Below, one piece after another: positions 55,745-63,310 of a stretch of DNA of 64,000 bases. The notes under the pieces are model-generated. The model was not told the origin of the DNA, ran no database searches, and saw nothing but the letters and a program-made list of their open reading frames with translations. Made by a program: the position numbers and the translations under genes. Position 1 is the first letter of the stretch. Each line of letters opens with the position of its first letter. The stretch comes from Novosphingobium capsulatum (lineage in GTDB: Bacteria; Pseudomonadota; Alphaproteobacteria; Sphingomonadales; Sphingomonadaceae). The DNA lies in the NCBI GenBank assembly GCA_015661825.1, contig DQVI01000065.1, positions 1-64,000 of the forward strand, given 5' to 3'.

Positions 55745-56702
55745 TCAGCACGCCGCCCGTGGTCGATGCCGCGCCGGGCTTGGCGGGCACCACCAGCGTC
55801 GTGATGCCATTCACCTGCGGATCGGTCAGGCCATTGGCTTGAGCGAGGGCCGTCCAGTCGCGGGCGTCGCCATATTGGTCAGCCGCCACCTTGAACAGCG
55901 TGGTCGAGCCGGTCGTCACCGTCTTGGCCCCGGCATTCAGCGCGCCGAAGTTCAGGCTCATGCGGCCCAGCCGGGCGTCAATATCGGCCAGCGTTCCGGT
56001 GGTCTGGGCGGCATTCACCGACGATGACAGGCCGGAGACGAACCGCGCCACCGGGTTCGGCACTGCGCCTCCCAGCGAAGCCAGCGAGCCGAGTTGCGCC
56101 AGCGTGGTCGACGCCTCCTGAATCAGACTCGTGGCAATCGCGCGCGCCTCGTTGATCGGCTTCAGCACGGCATTGATCTGCGCCACCGTAGCCGTGCGGA
56201 AATCCTGCACCTTCTTCATCGCGCTCTGGATCGATGCCACTGCGCTTGAGAGGCCGGAATGCCCCACCGTTGCCGCCGATGCGGCCACTGCCGTGATATC
56301 GGCGTTGACTTGCGCCGTGGTGTCCGCACTTGCCGTGGCGCCGCCGGGCGCGACGTTGTCAGTGATGACCTCGACCGCCAGAGAATAGGGCAGGCGCGAG
56401 GCCAGCTCAAACTCGCAGCGGAACGAGCGGATCAGGACGGTATAGGACTGCTCGGACCATGTCAGCGATAGCGGGGCGCCAGCATCCATCAGCACCTTGA
56501 TCTGCCGGGCGCGCGCCTGGGCGTCGGGGCCGATGAAGAAGCCGGACCATTCCGGGTTCACCGGATCGGCGCCTAGCGCGTCGAGCACCTTCTTGCCGCC
56601 GATCAGCCGGTGCACGTTCATGCGCTGCTCGCCGCCGAACGGGATGCGCTCGGGGATCTCGTAGCGCCCGAAGATGACGCCGCCGAGGGTCAAGGTGGTC
56701 AT
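55737..56702 (-). CDS. LysM-containing baseplate hub/tail protein
   Basis: 321 residues. The N-terminal 120 residues (LGGVIFGRYEIPERIPFGGE; WSGFFIGPDAQARARQIKVL) are a gp53/DNA-circularisation-N type tail protein. A helical middle leads to a C-terminal LysM-like motif (TTLFKVAADQYGDARDWTAL, then AQANGL) near residue 270. It lies in the gpU-to-hub position between tape measure and hub. The LysM part may touch peptidoglycan or simply serve assembly. Confidence 0.8.
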   Translation of the reverse strand: MTTLTLGGVIFGRYEIPERIPFGGEQRMNVHRLIGGKKVLDALGADPVNPEWSGFFIGPDAQARARQIKVLMDAGAPLSLTWSEQSYTVLIRSFRCEFELASRLPYSLAVEVITDNVAPGGATASADTTAQVNADITAVAASAATVGHSGLSSAVASIQSAMKKVQDFRTATVAQINAVLKPINEARAIATSLIQEASTTLAQLGSLASLGGAVPNPVARFVSGLSSSVNAAQTTGTLADIDARLGRMSLNFGALNAGAKTVTTGSTTLFKVAADQYGDARDWTALAQANGLTDPQVNGITTLVVPAKPGAASTTGGVLNA

Positions 56703-58702
56703 GGGCGCCGCAGTGCCGTTGACGGGGCAGCGCGGGACCAGTCAAAGCTGGTCGCGCCGGTGTTCGGGCGGTTGGCCGCCTGCGCTTGCCGTGCGGTCAG
56801 CATCTGGCCCACCTTGCGCCCATCGAGATAAACCGCAGCTGGGCGATGCTGCATCGTGCCGCCGGGATTTGGAACGGCGGCAGAGCGATTGCGCCACGCA
56901 TCATAATCATCGGCGAAATGCGTCTTACTGATCTGCAAGGCGGCCGGAAGAATGGAGTTCACACCTGCAATCAGCGTGTTGAACACTGTCTGCCAGCCAC
57001 GCAGAAACACGGCTGTGAAACTGCCTAGCGCGCCGATGATGTCGCCGTGGAACAGCTTCACGACACCATCCTTGATATCGGCCCACGACTTGATCAGCGC
57101 CCCCTTGATCTCCTTCCAGTTGTTCCAGACCAGCAGGGCGGCCACCGCGATTCCGGCGATCACCAATCCGACAGGCGTAAACACTAGCAGGAGGTCGCCC
57201 AGAAGCGCCCGGCCGCCGGTCAAAATGCCTCCCCACACGGCGCCCATAATTCCCCGAAAAATTCCGAAGAAGAGCCCGATTGCGCTGCCCGCAGATGTGA
57301 ACCATCCCGCGATCATCGGCGCAAGGCCGAGAAACTTGATTACGCCAGCCAGCATCAGCGCCTTTCCGATCAGCATCAGCGCGCCGCCAATACCGATCAA
57401 TCCGAAAGCAATCGCCGCCGTCAGGTTCGGATGATCCGACATCCATTGTGCGATGTGGTCGAGCCCATTGGCGAATTTGACCATGAACGGGATCAGCTTG
57501 GGCAGCACCTGATAGCCCAGGATGGCCAGGATGTTCTGCCACTGATTGTGCAGGGCCTGCTCAGCAAGCTGCGGGTTCGATTTCAGCAGCCGGTCATAAG
57601 CCTGCTTGCTCGATCCGCCGGAAGCGATCAGTTCGCGGTCACGCTCAAACTGAGGCGACTTGCCGATCATGGTGTTCAGAAACCACTGCGCGTTGCGGTT
57701 GCCCAGCATGCCCGAAAGAATCTGCTCGCGGTTCAGTCCGCGCGACTTGCCGTAGGCGTCGATCGCTGGCGCCAGCACCTGATTGGCCCATGCATAGGGG
57801 TTCTGCTGAAAAAGCTGTGCGCCCTTCACGGCGCCCGGCTTGAGCTGCATCTGCCCGGTGCTGTTTTTCACCACGTCGGACGGGTTGATCAGCCCCATTT
57901 GCTCCCACAGCGGGATAGCCGACTTCTTGAGCGTGCCTTGAATCACCGCCCCATAGGTGGACATCAACGCGGTGCCCGCCGTCTGCGCGCCGCCACCCTT
58001 GGTCTTCACTTCCTGGATCAGCGTCGGCAGGTAACTGTAGACGAAATCGTCGTTCAGCCCGAACGCACTGGTCTTGGCCTGCTTGAGCGCCATGTGGAAG
58101 TCGTTGACGGTCAAAGTCCCGCCCATGCCCATCAGCGCGCGGGCCATCAGATCGGCGTTCTGCTGCATCCGCTGGGCAGACATCACGCCCGGCGTGCGCA
58201 GTTCGATGGCCTTGACCATGTCGAAGGCAACGCCTTCCTGCTCTTTGCCTGTCAAAGCTTCCAGAACTGCCTTGGTGCGCTGCACGGTCGGCAGGATCGC
58301 ATAGGCCTCGCCCATGTGGTGCAGGCCAAACACGGAACGCAGTTCGCGGATTGCTTTGAGGTTTTCCGCCGCGCTTGACGTGATAACGCTTTGGCTCGTC
58401 TTCCAGGCCTGCGCAGTCGCCTCGGCAATGTCCTTCTGGCCCATCCCGGCCGCACTCATCAGCGAAAGCTGGCGGGTGTATTCCTTGCTGGCATCGATGG
58501 ACTTGCCCATGAAGCCGAGGATGCCTTGGCCAGCGCGGTCCAGCCCATAGCCCACCGCTACCATTTTCAGCGCGGAGAGCTTACCTTGCAGGTTCGTGGC
58601 GGCGCCATGGGCCTTGAGCAAGTCGTTCGCCAGGATACGCACGCCCTGCGACGCGAGGTTCGCGACGCTAAGCTTGATCGCAACAGAATAGGCGAACGAC
58701 AT
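56699..58702 (-). CDS. tail tape measure protein
   Basis: 667 residues. The N-terminal half is helical (LANDLLKAHGAATNLQGKLS, then LMSAAGMGQKDIAEATAQAW), a TP901-type tape-measure core. The C-terminal half has hydrophobic segments (LTAAIAFGLIGIGGALMLIG; GLVIAGIAVAALLVWNNWKE) that could insert in the host membrane on DNA ejection. Length should set the tail length. GGAG 10 nt upstream supports the ATG at 58702, which overlaps the opposite-strand ATG at 58701. Confidence 0.9.
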   Translation of the reverse strand: MSFAYSVAIKLSVANLASQGVRILANDLLKAHGAATNLQGKLSALKMVAVGYGLDRAGQGILGFMGKSIDASKEYTRQLSLMSAAGMGQKDIAEATAQAWKTSQSVITSSAAENLKAIRELRSVFGLHHMGEAYAILPTVQRTKAVLEALTGKEQEGVAFDMVKAIELRTPGVMSAQRMQQNADLMARALMGMGGTLTVNDFHMALKQAKTSAFGLNDDFVYSYLPTLIQEVKTKGGGAQTAGTALMSTYGAVIQGTLKKSAIPLWEQMGLINPSDVVKNSTGQMQLKPGAVKGAQLFQQNPYAWANQVLAPAIDAYGKSRGLNREQILSGMLGNRNAQWFLNTMIGKSPQFERDRELIASGGSSKQAYDRLLKSNPQLAEQALHNQWQNILAILGYQVLPKLIPFMVKFANGLDHIAQWMSDHPNLTAAIAFGLIGIGGALMLIGKALMLAGVIKFLGLAPMIAGWFTSAGSAIGLFFGIFRGIMGAVWGGILTGGRALLGDLLLVFTPVGLVIAGIAVAALLVWNNWKEIKGALIKSWADIKDGVVKLFHGDIIGALGSFTAVFLRGWQTVFNTLIAGVNSILPAALQISKTHFADDYDAWRNRSAAVPNPGGTMQHRPAAVYLDGRKVGQMLTARQAQAANRPNTGATSFDWSRAAPSTALRRP

Positions 58703-58913
58703 GGGTTATCTCCGCCGGGTCCATGAATGGGCCGCAGACAAGGGATGGGCGCAATACCCCGAGCCGGAATGGCGCGTTCAGCGCCGCCGGGAGCAGGGCG
58801 ATTGGCTCGATACTGCTTTCAAATTGACGGTAGCCGGCTTCCTGATAGGGCCGATCATCGCGCCGGTGCTGTTGGGGATCCTGGTCTTGATCGTCATCGC
58901 CATTGGATGGTGA
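58701..58913 (+). CDS. small membrane protein on the opposite strand, accessory
   Basis: 70 residues. A charged N-terminal half (VHEWAADKGWAQYPEPEW; RVQRRREQGDW) and one long C-terminal hydrophobic helix (FLIGPIIAPVLLGILVLIVI). It runs against the late operon and its ATG shares two bases with the tape-measure ATG (CATG). The ribosome site is weak. No family was recognised; an accessory (moron) gene is likely. Confidence 0.6.
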   Translation: MGYLRRVHEWAADKGWAQYPEPEWRVQRRREQGDWLDTAFKLTVAGFLIGPIIAPVLLGILVLIVIAIGW

Positions 58914-59003
58914 CGCAATTTGACCGGAAAGACTGACGGGATTCGACTCTCATCTGGCCGGTTGTTAGGCCGCAACTTCCATCCAAGACTCGGGGGTTCG
59001 GTA

Positions 59004-59276
59004 ATGGACGATGCGGTGATCGGCTCGATGCGTGGGGAAATTATGGCCCTGCGACTGCTCGTCACAGAGCTTTTCCGGGTGATGGCCCTTCGCGATCCGC
59101 CGCTCAATCATCTGCTCGACCGAGCGCTGAGCCAGCTCGAAGGCGATGCGGAGATCGCCGCCTTCGAGTTCGGGAAACCAGGGCATGCGGCATATCTCAC
59201 CAGTCTTTCGGAAGTGATCGAGGAGGTCCGCACCTCTGTGTTTGAGATTGGCCGCAAGCAGGATGATGCGGTCTAG
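59004..59276 (+). CDS. small helical accessory protein on the opposite strand
   Basis: 90 residues from the ATG at 59004, preceded by a G-rich ribosome site. All-helical and amphipathic (MRGEIMALRLLVTELFRVMA; YLTSLSEVIEEVRTSVFEIG). No family recognised. A minus-strand frame over the same DNA (58965-59294) also has acceptable codon use and a GGGGGA site, so the coding strand is not certain; I prefer the plus strand because its sequence is more protein-like. Confidence 0.5.
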   Translation: MDDAVIGSMRGEIMALRLLVTELFRVMALRDPPLNHLLDRALSQLEGDAEIAAFEFGKPGHAAYLTSLSEVIEEVRTSVFEIGRKQDDAV

Positions 59277-59312
59277 ATGCTTCAAGTCATCCATGGCATC
59301 CCCCAAAGAAAT

Positions 59313-59334
59313 GGCCGTCCGGTAAGGGACGGCC
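59313..59334. terminator. stem-loop after opposite-strand accessory gene
   Basis: GGCCGTCC (59313-59320) and GGACGGCC (59327-59334) around a 6-nt loop, 37 bp after the 59276 stop. No T-run, so termination is only possible, not shown. Confidence 0.4.
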
Positions 59335-59481
59335 TGCAAATGCCCGGCTGTGCGGGCGAATTTCTAGGAATGGTCATCACCCTACGCTGCTACTCACGCG
59401 GGGGCAAGGGGGCGCTGCATCAGTTCGGGCCGCTGTCAGGCGCCTCGTTGAAGGGCGCTAGAGGACTTAGTAGGCGGCGGA

Positions 59482-59751
59482 TCACCATCCGGCCACGCCG
59501 CCGTGGTGCGAGCAAGTGCCGCGCGCATGCTGGCTAAAACTCCAACTGCCGTCTGCGCAATGAGCGGTAGCGCCAGCAGGACGCCCACGCGAACGCATCG
59601 GGCTATGGATCGAGTTTCCATCGACATTTGTGTAATGCGCGCCCCACGATGGACCGAAGTTATGGTGCACGGCATGGTGCCTATGGGCGCGTGCTTCTGC
59701 CAATCCCGGCGCGGCCACGCACAAAACAACCGCCAAAATGGAACGAATCAT
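59482..59751 (-). CDS. DUF3761-like secreted small protein
   Basis: 89 residues with a signal peptide (cleavage near LAEARA). The mature part is His-rich (RHHAVHHNFG) and ends in GATAHCADGSWSFSQHARGT and CSHHGGVAGW. The C-x-DGS-x-S-x-SQH-x-RGTCSHHGGV pattern is the DUF3761 signature; its function is not known. In DNA it lies between tail genes on the late strand but looks like cargo rather than structure. Its AGGAGG ribosome site is one arm of a 17-bp palindrome. Confidence 0.85.
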   Translation of the reverse strand: MIRSILAVVLCVAAPGLAEARAHRHHAVHHNFGPSWGAHYTNVDGNSIHSPMRSRGRPAGATAHCADGSWSFSQHARGTCSHHGGVAGW

Positions 59752-59758
59752 GAATAAT

Positions 59759-59775
59759 CCTCCTGCTTGAGGAGG
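59759..59775. promoter_or_regulatory. palindromic double Shine-Dalgarno hairpin
   Basis: CCTCCT (59759-59764), 5-nt loop, AGGAGG (59770-59775). On the plus strand the AGGAGG is 8 nt before the ATG at 59784; on the minus strand the other arm reads AGGAGG 7 nt before the ATG ending at 59751. In RNA from either strand the site can fold and hide its own Shine-Dalgarno. Confidence 0.8.
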
Positions 59776-59783
59776 TTACCGTG

Positions 59784-59867
59784 ATGTTTTGTTGTATGGG
59801 CGGCAAGTTCTGCTGCGGATCGGCGCCGGGCACGCGACTGCCGAAGGGTAAATGTTACTCTGCATAG
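59784..59867 (+). CDS. 27-residue Cys-rich microprotein
   Basis: MFCCMGGKFCCGSAPG followed by TRLPKGKCYSA: five Cys in 27 residues, including two CC pairs. A perfect AGGAGG lies 8 nt before the ATG and a GTG codon directly precedes it. No homologue was recognised. It could bind metal, be membrane-modified, or be a leader peptide. It is divergent from the DUF3761-like gene within the accessory cassette. Confidence 0.5.
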   Translation: MFCCMGGKFCCGSAPGTRLPKGKCYSA

Positions 59868-59954
59868 GAGGGTGGTATAAAAAAGGGTTGCGTCGCGTGG
59901 GGGATAATCGGCGATATCAGAAGGTCGCTGACGCTCCGCTCATTGCGGTGATCA

Positions 59955-60524
59955 TCAAAACGGATCATGGTCCAGTGGGCCAACCCCTGACTGGTTCACC
60001 CCATAACCCAGAGATCTGTGGATATTGGTCATACCTTCCATGTCTCGCAAGCCGTATAGCAAGGTGCTTGCGGGCTGATACCCCACCAGCCCCGATACCG
60101 CGAACGAACCGATCAGCTCGGCGATTTCCTCAGCCTTGCGATAGAGAGCCGGGCCCATCACCGGGCGCGGCGGCATTTTGGCTGTGCCAAACTCATGGAA
60201 CGGCATGATTTCGCTGGTCGAGCCGACGGTGCCTTCCCAATCGCCGCTTTCGCGCTCGACGCTGTCGCGCAGGTCACCCCGGCGCAGCAAGGGGTCGTTC
60301 TCCGTGAACCCCTGCTGCAACCGATCTTCCTTGGTGGAATCGGCCAGTTCCGCCCACTCAGGGAACGGGCCTTCCGTGTCCTGATAATGGCCGAACTCGG
60401 CCTTAGCCTCTTTCTGCAAGATGGCTGTGGCCACCTCCAGGCCCTTCCTGGTCGCCACAAGGCCGCCCACAGTGTCTCGGGTAAGGTGGTGCGCCAAGTC
60501 GGCCAGGGTGGCGAACTCCATCAT
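59955..60524 (-). CDS. phage virion morphogenesis / tail completion protein
   Basis: 189 residues. The block EGPFPEWAELADSTKEDRLQ, followed by NDPLLRRGDLRDSVE and MPFHEFGTAKMPPRPVMGPA, then LYRKAEEIAELIG, is the HK97-gp10/phage-morphogenesis (gpS-like) family that finishes the tail or neck. It overlaps the end of the chaperone extension gene (ATGA). Its place after the chaperone and before the tape measure is unusual; this protein is normally encoded before the sheath. Confidence 0.75.
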   Translation of the reverse strand: MMEFATLADLAHHLTRDTVGGLVATRKGLEVATAILQKEAKAEFGHYQDTEGPFPEWAELADSTKEDRLQQGFTENDPLLRRGDLRDSVERESGDWEGTVGSTSEIMPFHEFGTAKMPPRPVMGPALYRKAEEIAELIGSFAVSGLVGYQPASTLLYGLRDMEGMTNIHRSLGYGVNQSGVGPLDHDPF

Positions 60525-61065
60525 CCCTCAGGCTCCTTGAACACCCACCGGCCCCAATCGAACTCGCCGCCCTCCATTTCGCCCAAGGCGATGGAGAAGC
60601 CGAGCCGGTATTCATCGGGCAGCGTCATCGCCTGTTCCGGCGACCACCCGTTCTTGATCAGGAATAGCGCCTCACGAAAAGGCGGGTGCTGCGCTATTCG
60701 CCGGACTTTTTTCGCAGAGACTCCTCGCTTTCCTCGGCGAAGTGCTGCTGGACGCCCAGCATGACAGCTTGCACGCCAGCCTCGTCCAGGCGCGTGATCA
60801 GCGCCTCGACTTCGCCTTTGGTCGTGGGTGGCACGACGACGGCGCCATCGATCGAGCCGACGAACAGCAGCGGCAGCACCATGCCCATGTAGACCTGGTT
60901 CTGCGCGCTCTGGCCCAGTGCCTCGACAAGGCGGAACTGCGCCAGAACGCCGGGCTTGCGCAGCATGATCGAGCGGCCTTGCGCGTCCTGCACGGTGGCC
61001 TTCTGCACATCGGGCACGACGGCGGCCGGGTTGTCCGCCGGATCGGTCAGGGTTACCTTTGCCAT
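60521..61065 (-). CDS. tail assembly chaperone fusion made by -1 frameshift (gpE-E'-like)
   Basis: Predicted 181-residue product. Ribosomes read the first 120 codons of the short chaperone, slip back one base on A_AAA_AAG and continue as VRRIAQHPPFREALFLIKNG and WSPEQAMTLPDEYRLGFSIA to the stop at 60521. The extension has no ribosome site or good start of its own, while its sequence is clearly protein-like and its stop overlaps the next start. This matches the E/E' (lambda G/GT) pair known in nearly all long-tailed phages, where the fused form is the minor product and bridges the tape measure and tube. Confidence 0.85.
60694..61065 (-). CDS. tail assembly chaperone, short form (gpE-like)
   Basis: 123 residues ending ...EESLRKKSGE at a TAG just after the slippery site. 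The sequence (MAKVTLTDPADNPAAVVPDV; GRSIMLRKPGVLAQFRLVEA; GAVVVPPTTKGEVEALITRL) is of the phage tail assembly chaperone type found after the tube gene in Mu-like and related phages. It should coat the tape measure during assembly and not be in the finished tail. It starts 8 bp after the tube stop. Confidence 0.82.
   Translation of the reverse strand: MAKVTLTDPADNPAAVVPDVQKATVQDAQGRSIMLRKPGVLAQFRLVEALGQSAQNQVYMGMVLPLLFVGSIDGAVVVPPTTKGEVEALITRLDEAGVQAVMLGVQQHFAEESEESLRKKSGE
60706..60712 (-). promoter_or_regulatory. -1 ribosomal frameshift slippery site A_AAA_AAG
   Basis: The minus strand reads CGA AAA AAG in the chaperone frame, which contains the canonical bacterial slippery heptamer A AAA AAG, as in dnaX. 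A one-base slip joins exactly to the open extension frame. Confidence 0.88.
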
Positions 61066-61073
61066 GTCGTTCC

Positions 61074-61505
61074 TCAGGCCTGCTTGATGCGCTTGGCGTA
61101 AGTGCCGGTGAGCTGCTGCGCGACTTCCTTGTCGGCCTCGAACATGCCGGGGTCATAGTCGAACAGCACGCGCTCATAGCGGAACTGCGTGACCGATCCG
61201 TTCGGCTCCTTGATGGTCTCCTGCACGGTGCAGTAGTCCTCGCTTTGGCCAGCCCAATAGGCCGCCTCCAGCCCGGCGAAGTAGTTGTCGAGCGTGGCGT
61301 CGCGGCGCACGGTCTTGATGTCGAGCGTGCCCCCCTCCCAGAACCGCAGCGTGTCGTTCACGCCGTCCAGCCCCTTGATCTTGGTCTTGGTGGTTTCCGG
61401 CTTCGACGAAAACGACGTGACCTTGCCCAGCGGCAGGTTGGTGCCGTTCGGCAACGTGACCACGACCGATACGTCGCGGCCGATAGAATAACCCTGTTGG
61501 GGCAT
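61074..61505 (-). CDS. tail tube protein
   Basis: 143 residues. VSVVVTLPNGTNLPLGKVTS, then KIKGLDGVNDTLRFWEGGTL and QFRYERVLFDYDPGMFEADK, match the short tail tube proteins of Mu-like and P2-like (FII) phages. Tubes of this fold form the rigid inner channel. It lies between sheath and chaperone, as expected. A hairpin with T-run sits just upstream. Confidence 0.85.
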   Translation of the reverse strand: MPQQGYSIGRDVSVVVTLPNGTNLPLGKVTSFSSKPETTKTKIKGLDGVNDTLRFWEGGTLDIKTVRRDATLDNYFAGLEAAYWAGQSEDYCTVQETIKEPNGSVTQFRYERVLFDYDPGMFEADKEVAQQLTGTYAKRIKQA

Positions 61506-61526
61506 TGCTGGCGCTCCTCAGAAACG

Positions 61527-61554
61527 AAAAAGGCCCGCCGGTCAGGGCGAGGCC
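61527..61554 (-). terminator. terminator-like hairpin between sheath and tube genes
   Basis: Minus strand GGCC-T-CGCC (61554-61546), 6-nt loop, GGCGGGCC (61539-61532), then five T (61531-61527). One bulged base in an 8-bp GC stem. It lies in the 72-bp gap after the sheath stop. Confidence 0.55.
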
Positions 61555-61577
61555 AAAAAGGGACGATGTGGCGGCGT

Positions 61578-63107
61578 TCAGGCGGCGGTGGTGCTGGCGA
61601 TGCTGACGCTCTGGCCGCCTTCCAGGTTCACCAAGAACAGGGTGATGATCGAGAGATAGGTCACGCGCACGTTGACCTGCTCCTTGCCCAGCGCGACCTG
61701 GTCGGACGGGTTGTTGCTGGCGTCGAGGATCGCGGAAAAGGCCTGCCCGGTCGGGTTGTTCACGTCGCCGATCATGCCGCTCGTCTGCATATTCGACAGA
61801 AACGTGGTGATTGCGCCGAGCGCGGTCTGGCGCTGCGTCGGGGTCTGGAGGCGGCCGACCTGAATGCCCATCGCGGTATTGAGCGTGTAGGCGATGTAGT
61901 AGGTCAGGCGCGGGTAATTGTCGCCGTTGATGACCGGGTTCGAACTGGTGTTCTTGCCGATGCGAGAGCCGAAATAGGCCCCGCCCGGACACGGGTTCGT
62001 CACCACATCGATGCCGGCATTCGACAGGGTTTGCAGGTCGGCCGCCGAATAGACCGCGCTGGCATTCGTCTTCTGCGTGGCGACGATCCCGGAAAGCTGC
62101 TTGTTGAGCGCCGACTCCTGCGGGTTGAGCGCTGACAGGCGCCCGGCCAGAAACGATTGCGGACTGATCAGGCGCGTGACGCCATTGACCGGATCGGCCA
62201 CATAGCACCAGTCACCGAACAGCAACTTGAAGCTGTAGCTGTCGATCCCGGCCGTCGCCTTGGTGGTCACGGCGTTCGCGATCGTGTCGCCGGCCGGTCC
62301 GGTGCCGATCATGTAGATGCCCTCGGACAGGCCAAACGCCACCTGCGCGGTCCACGAGGTCGAGGCATCGCAATCGGCGAGGAAGGCATTGAGGCAGCCG
62401 GTGGCGCGCAGGGCATACATGCCGGTGCGCGAGGTGCCATCAGTGCCGACCATCTGCGTCGCGGTCACGCCGCTGGCGCCGTCGAGGCCGCCAGAGAGCG
62501 TCACCGTGGTGGCGACCGGTGCCGTGGTGGAGACGCCAGCGGAAGCCACGACCAGCTTCGACGGGCCGCGCAGCGCACTGGCGCCGTTGTTGATGGCGGC
62601 GGCGATGGCGACCCACACGGCATTGCCAGTCAGGCCTGCGGCCAGGTTGTCGAAGGTTTCCGGCGCATAGCCCGGCAAGCTCAGCACCAGCTTCCACGAA
62701 TTGGCCGCAGTGCCGGCGGAAATCGCGGCGGTGATCGAGTCGCCCAGCGTGCCGGTATACTTGCCGGTCAGGGTCAGGCCGTTGGTGCCGATCGTTGCGG
62801 CAGCGGCGGCATCGGTGCCATCGGTGACGCGCACGCCGCGCATGTTGGTCGCGCCGTTCAACGCGGCATAATAGACGGCCGTGGACAGGTCATACTTGCG
62901 GTTGCCCATGGCGCCGAACGCCTGCGCCGCATCGGCATAGGTCGCCAGCGTGACCGGAGAATTGACCGGGCCCCACGAGCCGACGCCGACGATGCCAAGG
63001 ATGTTGGTCGCGATGCCGTTGATATAGGTCTGCTGCGGCGGCGTGATCTGGACATAGACGTCGGGCACGGCCGAATTGATCGCGGCCCCCTGCTGGATGA
63101 CGGGCAT
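61578..63107 (-). CDS. contractile tail sheath protein
   Basis: 509 residues. The N-terminus (VPDVYVQITPPQQTYINGIA; NILGIVGVGSWGPVNSPVTL) and the C-terminal domain (YPRLTYYIAYTLNTAMGIQV, GRLQTPTQRQTALGAITTFL) are typical of sheath proteins in the FI/gpL family. The middle variable domain (about 95-210) has two similar beta repeats (TGKYTGTLGDSITAAISAGT). Contraction of this sheath drives the tube through the envelope. A good AGGAG precedes the ATG. Confidence 0.92.
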   Translation of the reverse strand: MPVIQQGAAINSAVPDVYVQITPPQQTYINGIATNILGIVGVGSWGPVNSPVTLATYADAAQAFGAMGNRKYDLSTAVYYAALNGATNMRGVRVTDGTDAAAAATIGTNGLTLTGKYTGTLGDSITAAISAGTAANSWKLVLSLPGYAPETFDNLAAGLTGNAVWVAIAAAINNGASALRGPSKLVVASAGVSTTAPVATTVTLSGGLDGASGVTATQMVGTDGTSRTGMYALRATGCLNAFLADCDASTSWTAQVAFGLSEGIYMIGTGPAGDTIANAVTTKATAGIDSYSFKLLFGDWCYVADPVNGVTRLISPQSFLAGRLSALNPQESALNKQLSGIVATQKTNASAVYSAADLQTLSNAGIDVVTNPCPGGAYFGSRIGKNTSSNPVINGDNYPRLTYYIAYTLNTAMGIQVGRLQTPTQRQTALGAITTFLSNMQTSGMIGDVNNPTGQAFSAILDASNNPSDQVALGKEQVNVRVTYLSIITLFLVNLEGGQSVSIASTTAA

Positions 63108-63134
63108 TCTCTTGCTCCTGCTGGTTCGGCCGGA

Positions 63135-63299
63135 TCAGGCCTTGGCTTCGCTCGCGTCGGCGGCGGGTTCTTCGGGGGCGGTGGTGGCGACGACGAACCG
63201 CGCGGTGTCGTCGGCCAGGATCGCCTTGATCTGGTTGGCATCGGTGATGACATCGCCGACCGCATGGCCGGCGAATGGCTGGGTGACCGTCAGGGCCAT
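63135..63299 (-). CDS. small phage protein before sheath
   Basis: 54 residues (MALTVTQPFAGHAVGDVITD; ANQIKAILADDTARFVVATT; acidic Ala-rich tail). GAAAGGA lies 7 nt before the ATG. Small proteins with a VGD-I-x-D pattern often precede the sheath gene in Mu-like phages; the function is not established. It is too short to stand out by length alone, but start, spacing and sequence support it. Confidence 0.7.
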   Translation of the reverse strand: MALTVTQPFAGHAVGDVITDANQIKAILADDTARFVVATTAPEEPAADASEAKA

Positions 63300-63310
63300 G
63301 TGCTGTCCTT

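Noticed and set aside
59868-59954. A further plus-strand small gene after the microprotein
   Set aside because: An AGGAGGG is present after the stop, but no ATG follows at proper spacing and the open frame runs into the antisense of the completion protein gene.
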